A DNA stretch of 14,587 bases from an uncultured Fibrobacter sp. GTDB lineage: Bacteria; Fibrobacterota; Fibrobacteria; Fibrobacterales; Fibrobacteraceae. The position numbers and the translations under genes were made by a program. This document shows positions 6,443 through 13,133 of the stretch, one piece after another (the first letter of the stretch is position 1; each line of letters opens with the position of its first letter). The DNA is taken from positions 1 through 14,587 of the forward strand of contig NZ_CALEFV010000305.1 of the NCBI RefSeq assembly GCF_937877005.1. The letters run 5' to 3'. The notes under the pieces were generated by a model that did no database searches, had not been told where the DNA came from, and saw nothing but the letters and a program-made list of their open reading frames with translations.

Positions 6443-9331
6443 ATGTCCCGACATTTCTGTTTGGGACTTCTTTTTCTTGCGACGATGTCCTTCGGCATGG
6501 ATGTTGATTCTTTGCCGGTCTGGGATCCGTCGGTGCTGGTTCGCGGGGAATCCTTTGATCAAAAAGACGACACAACTCTCCGTAAAGACTCTCTGGAAAC
6601 GCATGGCTACAAGACGATTCAGGTGACCGTGGGTGATGGGGGAACTCAGGTTGATCAGGAACTCCGCCTTTCGATTACAGGCAAATTAACTGACAGCGTC
6701 TATGTGGATGCTTTGCTTTCCGATGTGGGGCGTAAGGCCGGAGACCAGACTACGGCTACACTTCGCGAGGTGGATCAGATTTATTTCAGGGTGGAATCTC
6801 CTCACTATCTGCTGCATTTGGGTGACTTGACCTGGGTAGATTCGTCTATGGGTCTGTATGGAATAGAGCGGGCTACACTAGGAGCGATGGCTGGTGTTCG
6901 GGGTGATTTCGGTGGAGGCTTTTCGCAAGTTCGCGGTGTCGCGGGAACGGATGAAGTGCAGCGGCTTACGCGGACATTCCGTGGCGTAAGTGGTCAGCAG
7001 CAGGGTTATTCGCTTGACGGCGCCGGAAATTTTATTGCAGTCGTTCCCGAATCGGAGACCGTATGGTTGAATGGAGTACGTCTTGAACGTGGTAGGGACT
7101 ATTTGGTTAATTATGCGGGAGGCATGCTTGACTTCAGGGGGGCGGTCCTTCCGAGTTTTGACGATGAAATTCGTGTGGAATACGATGCCTACGAAGATGA
7201 CAATATCTATACGCTATATGGGGCATCCGCATGCTATCGGCATCCGAACCTTTACCTGGACATTTCGGGCTTTAGGCTAGAGAACGATGTGGATCGACTG
7301 AAATATGGCGTATGGACCGATGAAGATTATGCGCTTCTCAAGGCGGACCGTGGGGAAGAGTTTGTTCGTGATGATACCTTGCCAGCTTTGCATCGTCCAG
7401 TCCGCACCGACCGTATGGGAGCGAGGCTTCGTCTTCAGCGGAACCGTCAGTTCTATGCCGATTTGGAGATGGCGATGAATCGCGTGGATTCCAATACTGT
7501 TTCATACAAGGTAAATGGCCCCAAAGGACGAGCCTTCCGCTGGTTTGTGACGTCGGATTCGACTCGTGACCTAATCCATTTTCCTTTGGCAATGTCTGTT
7601 TATGGCAATCGTGTGCAGCAGGGCTTTGATATTCTACGGTTCCAGGGCTCGGATTTGGACTGGAACCTGTACGGATTGCGCGATAACTGGGACTTGGCTT
7701 ATGTGGATACATCATTCCTGGATGACGACCTGTTGCATGACGAATTTACGATGCGCACTCGCTTTACAAATGAATGGTTCGGTAGTGCCCAGTGGGGATA
7801 CCGCCGCAATGCAGATGAAGACTGGAATTCCTCGAGAGTGGAGCTAGGTGTACAGCACCGGAATCGGAAAGCCCTAAGCGAACTGGCGTTAATTCGGGTT
7901 TCAAGCTTGCAGGACCAGGAAATGGAACGATACCAGGGAACATTGAATGCGGATTATCTGCAGGGAATGTTCCGGCCATTTGGCAAAGGCGATTTGCGCT
8001 ATACGAAAATCGATGCAAATGGAGTGCAGGACGAGGTCATGTACGGTAAGTCGTCAAGTGGCCTGGGCGTGTTTTTCGATCAGGGAGAAATTCGCGAGAG
8101 TCTTGGCGGTCGCATGGCAAAGCGTCGTGGCGATACCTATGGCGACGATTGGGCGGATTCTTTGTGGGCATCAACTTGGGTGCAAGAAGCCAATTATTCA
8201 AGTCGTTATTTTAATCTGACCCATTTATTGCAATATGAGCGTGTACGGATGGATTCGTCTTCGAGTGAAAATAGCTGGCTTGCAAATGTCGATTCTCGAT
8301 TTGGAGCGGAGGAATTGGGGTGGCAGGGAAATGTCTCTTACAAGTTGGGACTGACAGAAGAACAGATTTACACGGCGGTTTATAAGGCTGTGGCGAAGGG
8401 AACGGGCGATGTCCGTTATGATAGCCTGACGGGTGCCTACATCGAGGGGGTAGATAACGGAGATTTCGTCTACGAAGGTCTGGGGCGTAACGATTCTGTG
8501 GGGGCAGTTCTTTCGTCTGATGCTGCATTCAATATGAGCTTGCGTTTTAATCCGGGGGTTGCGATCGGGATTCATGATGGATTCTTGCGTGATGTAACCT
8601 TTGGTGGTTCCTATGAAGGCGAAGGAAGCGATACTACGGGAAGAAAGATGTATTTTCCACCTGTTACCAGGTCGCAGCTGCACCGCACGACGTCAGGTCG
8701 CATGGCTGTTGAGGGCCTGGTTGACTGGCAGCATCCATCGGGAATGTCGCTCGCCTATAAGCCTGGGGCATCGTTCGATAAGAAGCTTTCTTCGATTTCC
8801 TATTACGAGACTTCTTATTCCCATGATTTCGAGGCCGGATATCGCATCAACTTGGATCATTTTGTGGGAGCGACGCTGCTTCTGCAGAAAAATGAACTTT
8901 CCGCGATACAGGAATGGAACTGGGACATTTATGACGGTTCCCTGCGTTACCGATACGATTTCCTGCAAGGTTTCTTTGTACAACCGCTCGGGCGTTATCG
9001 TACGGGGGAGGGGTCCGATGGCAGTGGCTATGCAGAGGGCGAATTCGATGCGCATCTTTGGGAGGGGGCTCTCCGCGTCGGTTACGACAAACGAAAAAAA
9101 GTGAACTCCTATGCAAATTTCTCGGTAGTGCAGGTGGATAGTCGTGGGGATGTCATTCCCTATCAGGTCATGTCTGGATATGGTGATGGTCGTACCTATC
9201 GATTCGAATTTTCTTTATCGGTGGATATCAATGACTTCCTTTCGATGGGTGCTTTGTATATATTGCGTTTTGGCGATGCAGAAGAAAATATTTTCCAGAA
9301 ACTGAGTACCGAAGCGAGGGCGTACTTCTGA
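6443..9331 (+). CDS. Large outer-membrane beta-barrel protein
   Basis: This 962-residue protein has a signal peptide (MSRHFCLGLLFLATMSFG). The rest is dominated by alternating hydrophobic/polar strands and aromatic-rich turns, and it ends in Phe (EARAYF), the terminal aromatic typical of BamA-assembled barrels. Near residues 203-250 it has the segment VWLNGVRLERGRDYLVNYAG, followed by MLDFRG and DEIRVEYDA. This 'product-name G-x-x-L-x-x-G-x-D-Y ... D-x-I-x-V-x-Y' pattern is shared with SprA/Sov-type surface proteins and many large outer-membrane proteins of Bacteroidetes and related phyla. The protein is much shorter than SprA, so orthology is not claimed. It starts five bases after the DUF2914-like gene without a clear ribosome-binding site and overlaps the next gene by one base, so translational coupling is likely. 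The exact function is unknown. Confidence 0.78.
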   Translation: MSRHFCLGLLFLATMSFGMDVDSLPVWDPSVLVRGESFDQKDDTTLRKDSLETHGYKTIQVTVGDGGTQVDQELRLSITGKLTDSVYVDALLSDVGRKAGDQTTATLREVDQIYFRVESPHYLLHLGDLTWVDSSMGLYGIERATLGAMAGVRGDFGGGFSQVRGVAGTDEVQRLTRTFRGVSGQQQGYSLDGAGNFIAVVPESETVWLNGVRLERGRDYLVNYAGGMLDFRGAVLPSFDDEIRVEYDAYEDDNIYTLYGASACYRHPNLYLDISGFRLENDVDRLKYGVWTDEDYALLKADRGEEFVRDDTLPALHRPVRTDRMGARLRLQRNRQFYADLEMAMNRVDSNTVSYKVNGPKGRAFRWFVTSDSTRDLIHFPLAMSVYGNRVQQGFDILRFQGSDLDWNLYGLRDNWDLAYVDTSFLDDDLLHDEFTMRTRFTNEWFGSAQWGYRRNADEDWNSSRVELGVQHRNRKALSELALIRVSSLQDQEMERYQGTLNADYLQGMFRPFGKGDLRYTKIDANGVQDEVMYGKSSSGLGVFFDQGEIRESLGGRMAKRRGDTYGDDWADSLWASTWVQEANYSSRYFNLTHLLQYERVRMDSSSSENSWLANVDSRFGAEELGWQGNVSYKLGLTEEQIYTAVYKAVAKGTGDVRYDSLTGAYIEGVDNGDFVYEGLGRNDSVGAVLSSDAAFNMSLRFNPGVAIGIHDGFLRDVTFGGSYEGEGSDTTGRKMYFPPVTRSQLHRTTSGRMAVEGLVDWQHPSGMSLAYKPGASFDKKLSSISYYETSYSHDFEAGYRINLDHFVGATLLLQKNELSAIQEWNWDIYDGSLRYRYDFLQGFFVQPLGRYRTGEGSDGSGYAEGEFDAHLWEGALRVGYDKRKKVNSYANFSVVQVDSRGDVIPYQVMSGYGDGRTYRFEFSLSVDINDFLSMGALYILRFGDAEENIFQKLSTEARAYF

Positions 9332-10695
9332 TGAGGTGGTTGCTGGCTTTGTTGTTGCTTTGTATTCCCGCTTGTGCAGCGGAACTTTGTCGCATTGCCG
9401 CTGTTCATTGGGAGGGTGAGCATGATGCTTTCGATGAAGTGCAGATGCAGTGGCTTGTGGGAGAATCTTGCTCAAGTTGGGGTGTCGCACGCGAACAGTT
9501 GTTGCGTTTCTATGAGAACCATGGCTTCCTTGCGGCAAGATTGCAGGGAGAGATTGATTCGGCCGGAGTTTTGACTTTACATCTCAATCGCGGTTTAGCT
9601 TGGGTTTGGGCGGAACCCGAGAATGCAGATTCTTCGGGTAGTAGGATTGACGTGTTCCGTAGGCAGACGGGAATCGTGGCCGGCAATCTAGTATCTCCTC
9701 TTGACTTACAGCGTTCCGACCTTAAAATGGCCCGGATTGGTTATTACGACCGGACTGCTCCGGTTCAGATGTTCCGCGATCCGGCTCGGAATAGGATTAT
9801 TCCATTGTATCACATGCGGGCTGCGACGATATCGGAAGCCTATGCCTTGATAACTTACTCCAGCGAGACCGACGTGTGGGAAGGTAATGTGAATGTATCG
9901 CTCTACAATATCCGCGGAACCGCCAGAGACTTGCTCTTGCAGGGTTACACTGCCGATGACTCCCGTCGATTGGAAGGATCCTATAAGGAACCGTGGATTT
10001 TTGGTACCGAATGGAATCTGGTTGCTAGGGGCTACTTCGACGAAGATTCCTCCACGCGCGATGCTTATGGTGAACTAGGTGTTTCGCGCGATATCGGTTT
10101 TGACTTTACTGTGGGCGTATTCGTTGGCGTCGGCAAGCACCGTAAAACTTCGTCATTGGAACTTTCGTATGTGTCGTTGGACCGTTTTGTTTTGCCGCGT
10201 TCGGGTATGCGCTTTCAGGGAGTCGTTGCGTGGAACATGGACCGTCCGGATTCCTTGGACAATTACCTGAAGGCGTCCGCTTCGTTCTCGAGATTCTTGC
10301 CTCTCTATGGCAATTGGATAACGCGCTTCAGCGGGGCCGCCGGCGGAATTTTCCCGACCGATGCGTCGCTTGACCGTTTCGACTATTTTGCGCTGGGCGG
10401 CATGGATAGCTTCAAGGGCATGGACGTTCGCTTTATGCGCAGTCGCGCCTATGGCTTCTCGGAATTTGCAATCCTCTGGCAAGATGGCTATGACTTAAGC
10501 ATCGAGGCGTTCTACCAGCCGGGGCTTTACCGTTCCTTCAGCCGCCCCGACCGTGGCTGGAAACGCGAACAGGACTACGGTATAGCCTTTACGCAGTACC
10601 GCGGCAACTGGAGTGTGAACCTGTACTACGCTCTCCGCAATGGCGAAAATTACTTGGACGGAATAATTGGATTTGGTCTCAAGACTCTATTCTGA
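9331..10695 (+). CDS. Omp85-superfamily outer-membrane barrel with short POTRA region
   Basis: This 454-residue protein has a signal peptide (MRWLLALLLLCIPACAA). A POTRA-like stretch (about 20-95) includes LLRFYENHGFLAARLQGEID, matching the usual 'Y...G(F/Y)..A' POTRA pattern. The barrel begins near residue 165. It carries NVSLYNIRGTARDLLLQGY and GSYKEPWIFGTEW, which correspond to the first strands of BamA/TamA-like barrels, and FALGGMDSFKGMDVR (about 354-368), which corresponds to the loop-6 region. The canonical loop-6 (V/I)RG(F/Y) is FKGM here, with Lys362 where Arg is nearly invariant. The C-terminus GLKTLF ends in Phe. Omp85 proteins insert or export barrel proteins and lipidated or secreted partners. 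At this size it is too small for BamA, and it may serve the barrel protein encoded just upstream, whose stop codon overlaps this start (ATGA). Confidence 0.83.
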   Translation: MRWLLALLLLCIPACAAELCRIAAVHWEGEHDAFDEVQMQWLVGESCSSWGVAREQLLRFYENHGFLAARLQGEIDSAGVLTLHLNRGLAWVWAEPENADSSGSRIDVFRRQTGIVAGNLVSPLDLQRSDLKMARIGYYDRTAPVQMFRDPARNRIIPLYHMRAATISEAYALITYSSETDVWEGNVNVSLYNIRGTARDLLLQGYTADDSRRLEGSYKEPWIFGTEWNLVARGYFDEDSSTRDAYGELGVSRDIGFDFTVGVFVGVGKHRKTSSLELSYVSLDRFVLPRSGMRFQGVVAWNMDRPDSLDNYLKASASFSRFLPLYGNWITRFSGAAGGIFPTDASLDRFDYFALGGMDSFKGMDVRFMRSRAYGFSEFAILWQDGYDLSIEAFYQPGLYRSFSRPDRGWKREQDYGIAFTQYRGNWSVNLYYALRNGENYLDGIIGFGLKTLF

Positions 10696-10711
10696 GAGAC
10701 CTGAAAGGGTG

Positions 10712-10729
10712 TGCTGCTGCAGCATTATT
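10712..10729. terminator. Short hairpin between convergent genes
   Basis: TGCTG-CTG-CAGCA (10712-10724) forms a 5-bp hairpin followed by TTATTT. It lies between the Omp85 stop and the convergent thioredoxin stop. It is weak as a terminator and overlaps the end of the reverse gene only at its flank. Confidence 0.3.
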
Positions 10730-11243
10730 TGTTACTTTCGAGCATGTCCAGGGCGAGCTTGGACAAGTAATTGGTGGGGAAGCCGCCTGCTTTACTGAAT
10801 GTCACTTCCCCTTTTTTATTCATTGCGACCATGTAGGGGACGCCCTTCACATCAATATGGAACGCAGGTTCATAAGTGTTGTACCAATAGAATGTTTTCC
10901 AATCCCAGGGAATGTCTCGTTGGTATAACCATTGGCGGATTTCGTCTTTGGATTCGCCATGGACGCAGAATAATATGTTGATTTTATTTTTTCTGAAGAA
11001 TTCTGTTAGTTCTTTTAGGGCACTGATTTCTCTGACGCAGACGGGACACCATGTGCCCATAAAGAAGACGAATGTTCCGCTTTCGCCAGCGACTTCGTTC
11101 AGGCTGAAGGTCTTGTCTTCCAGATTGTAGAGGGTGATGTTTCCATCGATTTTTGTGCTGAACGGATTAAAGCCTTTTACGTACACGACGTAATAGGCTG
11201 TCAATGCGAGAACGACAAGAATGATTAGTTTTTTCAAGGTCAT
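10725..11243 (-). CDS. Membrane-anchored TlpA/ResA-like thioredoxin-fold protein
   Basis: This 172-residue protein has an N-terminal helix (KKLIILVVLALTAYYVVYV, about 4-22) that should anchor it with the thioredoxin domain outside the cytoplasm. The domain shows FVFFMGTWCPVC with the redox pair Cys66/Cys69, and the cis-proline site KGVPYM (Pro136). The N-terminal strand motif ITLYNLEDKTFSLNEV is typical of the AhpC/TSA-TlpA branch. Such proteins keep apocytochrome or other exported cysteines reduced, or act as oxidoreductases; the partner is not evident. It runs convergent to the Omp85 gene and lies 93 bases downstream of epmB on the same strand, but a good promoter sits between, so it may be transcribed alone. 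No ribosome-binding site precedes the ATG. Confidence 0.88.
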   Translation of the reverse strand: MTLKKLIILVVLALTAYYVVYVKGFNPFSTKIDGNITLYNLEDKTFSLNEVAGESGTFVFFMGTWCPVCVREISALKELTEFFRKNKINILFCVHGESKDEIRQWLYQRDIPWDWKTFYWYNTYEPAFHIDVKGVPYMVAMNKKGEVTFSKAGGFPTNYLSKLALDMLESNK

Positions 11244-11249
11244 GTTTTT

Positions 11250-11278
11250 AATATATCTTTTTTTCGAAGATAAGTAAA
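11250..11278 (-). promoter_or_regulatory. Promoter of the thioredoxin-like gene
   Basis: On the reverse strand TTTACT (11273-11278) and TATATT (11250-11255) are separated by exactly 17 bases. The -10 box ends only six bases before the ATG, so the transcript would start at or next to the start codon (leaderless or nearly so). A 13-base palindrome, TTAGAAATTCTAA (11302-11314), lies about 24 bases upstream of the -35 box and could be an operator. Confidence 0.45.
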
Positions 11279-11336
11279 AAAAGATATTCTTCTGCTTGAC
11301 CTTAGAAATTCTAAATATGTGCTGTTGCGTTGGTCG

Positions 11337-12311
11337 CTAAACCGGAGTTTTACTTTTCTCGCCGGCGATTTCTCGTACAAGTTTCGGCACCAGATAGCCA
11401 GGGAGCTTGGTGCGGATTTCTGCAATCAGCTTGCGGGCTTCTTCATCGCCAACTTCAAAATGGGCGACCCCGTTTGCGTGGTCCAGCTGGTGCAGGTAGT
11501 AGGGGAGCACGCCCTGCTCGAAAAGTTTGTGGCACAAGGCGGTGAGCTTGATGGCTTCATCGCTGATTCCCCGCAAGAGCACGCTCTGGTTCAGAAGCGT
11601 CCAACCGCTAAAGCGTAATTGTGTAAATACGGTAGCCGATTCCTCGTCTAGTTCGTCGGCGTGGTCCACATGTGACACCAGAACGCAGCTAAACCTGGCC
11701 GGCAGTTCGCGCAGCAGTTCAAAATGCTGCATCACCAGGTCCGGGCGCATCACGGGGAGTCTCGTGTGGATGCGGAGCGTGGTAACCGAGGGGTGCATCG
11801 CGATCGCTTCAATCAGTTCGCGGAAGGCGCCGGGATCGAGTGTCAACGGGTCGCCGCCCGAAAGAATCACTTCCCAGACGTCGGTATGGGTGTCGAGCCA
11901 GTGGCTCACCTGGCGCGCCACGTCGGGTGTGTTCTGGAAGGGGTAGTTCTTGCGGAAACAGAAGCGGCAACGGGCACCGCAGGTGGCGGTCGAGACAATC
12001 AGGGCTCGTTGGTCGTATTTCTGGATCACACAGTCGGATTTTCCGGCCGGTAAATCGCCTACGGGGTCGTCTACAAATCCATCAACTTTCTTGAGTTCGT
12101 CCTTGGTGGGCAAAATTTCGCGCAACAGGGCGGCAGGGTCGCCAGCCTTCTTGATCAGGTCGGCGTAATGCCTAGAACAAAGGAACGGAAACTTCGGGTT
12201 CAGGTCAAGGTCGGCAAGTGCGGTCGTTTTGGCAATGACTGTCGCCAAATCGGATCCCAAATAGTCCAAAAAGTCAGGGATTTGCGTAAAAACGGTAACG
12301 GGGCTTTCCAT
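11337..12311 (-). CDS. epmB: EF-P (R)-beta-lysylation pathway lysine 2,3-aminomutase EpmB
   Basis: This 324-residue radical-SAM, PLP-dependent enzyme converts L-alpha-lysine to (R)-beta-lysine, the donor for modification of elongation factor P. The [4Fe-4S] motif CGARCRFC holds Cys111, Cys115 and Cys118. It is followed by ILSGGDPL (SAM binding) and LRIHTRLPV, and the C-terminus GYLVPKLVREIAGEKSKTPV carries the likely PLP lysine in SKTP. The length and the G-K-S-D-x-x-x-Q-K-Y segment match E. coli EpmB (342) more than the longer catabolic KamA. The gene is divergent from efp, as in E. coli, which strongly supports the assignment. The EF-P ligase gene epmA is not in this window. No ribosome-binding site is seen upstream of the ATG at 12311. 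Confidence 0.92.
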   Translation of the reverse strand: MESPVTVFTQIPDFLDYLGSDLATVIAKTTALADLDLNPKFPFLCSRHYADLIKKAGDPAALLREILPTKDELKKVDGFVDDPVGDLPAGKSDCVIQKYDQRALIVSTATCGARCRFCFRKNYPFQNTPDVARQVSHWLDTHTDVWEVILSGGDPLTLDPGAFRELIEAIAMHPSVTTLRIHTRLPVMRPDLVMQHFELLRELPARFSCVLVSHVDHADELDEESATVFTQLRFSGWTLLNQSVLLRGISDEAIKLTALCHKLFEQGVLPYYLHQLDHANGVAHFEVGDEEARKLIAEIRTKLPGYLVPKLVREIAGEKSKTPV

Positions 12312-12317
12312 TATATT
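12312..12317 (+). promoter_or_regulatory. -10 box of efp in the divergent efp-epmB region
   Basis: TATATT immediately abuts the epmB start codon on the other strand and lies about 36 bases before the efp ATG, giving a leader near 28 bases with an AGAGGA ribosome-binding site. The matching -35 would lie within epmB and is poor. A 10-base palindrome, CTAAATTTAG (12319-12328), sits in the middle of this 41-base divergent gap. Confidence 0.45.
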
Positions 12318-12352
12318 GCTAAATTTAGAATCAAAATCAACAAGAGGATAAT

Positions 12353-12937
12353 ATGGGTACTGTAAGCACCAACGAATTCCGCAAGAAACTTAAAATTATG
12401 GTTGATGGTCAGCCGTACGAAATCATCGAAAACCAGTTCGTGAAGCCGGGTAAGGGCCAGGCCTTTAACCGTGTTCGCATCAAGAACTTGGTGACCGGCC
12501 GCACCCTCGAACGCACTTGGAAGAGTGGCGATACGGTTGAAGAAGCCGACGTGACCTTCACCGAAATGACCTACCTCTACAATGACGGTTCTACTTGGTA
12601 TTTCTTGAACAACGAAACTCAGGAAACTGAAGAAATCTCCAAGGAAGCTCTCAATGGCTGCGAAGTTTGGCTTCTCGATGGCGCTACTGTCGAAGTCACT
12701 TGGTGGAAGGACCCGAAGACTCAGGCTACGCTTCCGATCGAAGTGATTCCGCCTACCTTCGTTGACCTCATGATCATCGACGCTCCTCCGGCAGTCCAGG
12801 GCAACACCAGCGGTAACGTGATGCGTGAATGCACCGTTGAAACCGGCGCCAAGGTGATGATCCCGCTCTTCATCGAGAACAACACCAAGATCCGCGTGGA
12901 CACCCGCGACGGTTCTTACCTCGAACGCGCAAAGTAA
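12353..12937 (+). CDS. efp: Elongation factor P
   Basis: This 194-residue protein spans all three EF-P domains: the KOW-like N-terminal domain, OB domain 2 from about residue 70, and the C-terminal OB domain ending VDTRDGSYLERAK, with the conserved R-V-D-T-R-x-G-x-Y signature. EF-P rescues ribosomes stalled on polyproline runs by reaching the peptidyl-transferase centre with a modified residue. The loop FVKPGKGQAF places Lys34 exactly where E. coli EF-P is beta-lysylated by EpmA with the EpmB product, consistent with the adjacent epmB. AGAGGA precedes the ATG by four bases. Codon use looks like that of a highly expressed gene, with few rare codons. Transcription probably ends at the hairpin at 13060-13088. 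Confidence 0.97.
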   Translation: MGTVSTNEFRKKLKIMVDGQPYEIIENQFVKPGKGQAFNRVRIKNLVTGRTLERTWKSGDTVEEADVTFTEMTYLYNDGSTWYFLNNETQETEEISKEALNGCEVWLLDGATVEVTWWKDPKTQATLPIEVIPPTFVDLMIIDAPPAVQGNTSGNVMRECTVETGAKVMIPLFIENNTKIRVDTRDGSYLERAK

Positions 12938-12946
12938 TTTTCACTT

Positions 12947-12989
12947 TGTCATCCTGAGCGAAGCCCGTAAGGGCGAAGTCGAAGGATCT
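12947..12989 (+). repeat. Dispersed-type intergenic repeat (TCATCCTGAGCG...GAAGGATCT)
   Basis: The element starts TGTCATCCTGAGCGAAG and ends GTCGAAGGATCT. Its ends ATCCT/AGGAT are complementary, and the centre is a perfect hairpin GCCC-GTAA-GGGC (12963-12974) with a GNRA tetraloop. The core resembles a short repeat I recall as present in many copies between genes of diverse bacteria. It sits 10 bases after the efp stop. Only one copy is in this window. Confidence 0.65.
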
Positions 12990-13029
12990 AGAAATTCGAA
13001 ACGCTCCTGGCTACGGCTGGGAGATTTCT
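12990..13029 (+). other. UNCG-tetraloop hairpin next to the dispersed repeat
   Basis: An outer stem AGAAAT/ATTTCT (12990-12995 with 13024-13029) and an inner stem (13004-13011 with 13016-13023, including two G-T pairs) close on TACG, an UNCG-type tetraloop. With the repeat just upstream it forms a two-hairpin block in the efp 3' region. It is not followed by a T-run, so it is not a terminator by itself. Confidence 0.5.
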
Positions 13030-13059
13030 TTGTATGCATTGACAATCTGTCTATAAAAT

Positions 13060-13088
13060 AAGGGCGCCGGGGGCGCCTTTTGTGTTTT
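13060..13088 (+). terminator. Rho-independent terminator after efp
   Basis: The stem GGCGCC (13063-13068) / GGCGCC (13072-13077) with a GGG loop can be extended by A/T and G-T pairs. It is followed by TTTTGTGTTTTTTT. It is strong and well placed between efp and the esterase gene. Confidence 0.88.
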
Positions 13089-13133
13089 TTTCAGGATAAT
13101 TTTAAGATGGATGTTTGAAAAAGAAGGGATGTC

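Noticed and set aside
12307..12314. TATAAT on the reverse strand overlapping the epmB start codon
   Set aside because: A -10 box there would start transcription inside the coding region, and no later start codon would preserve the N-terminus of EpmB. It is a by-product of the TATATT box on the other strand.
13039..13057. TTGACA followed by TATAAA, which looks like a promoter
   Set aside because: The spacer is only seven bases, and a strong terminator lies immediately downstream, so this pair is unlikely to drive the esterase gene.
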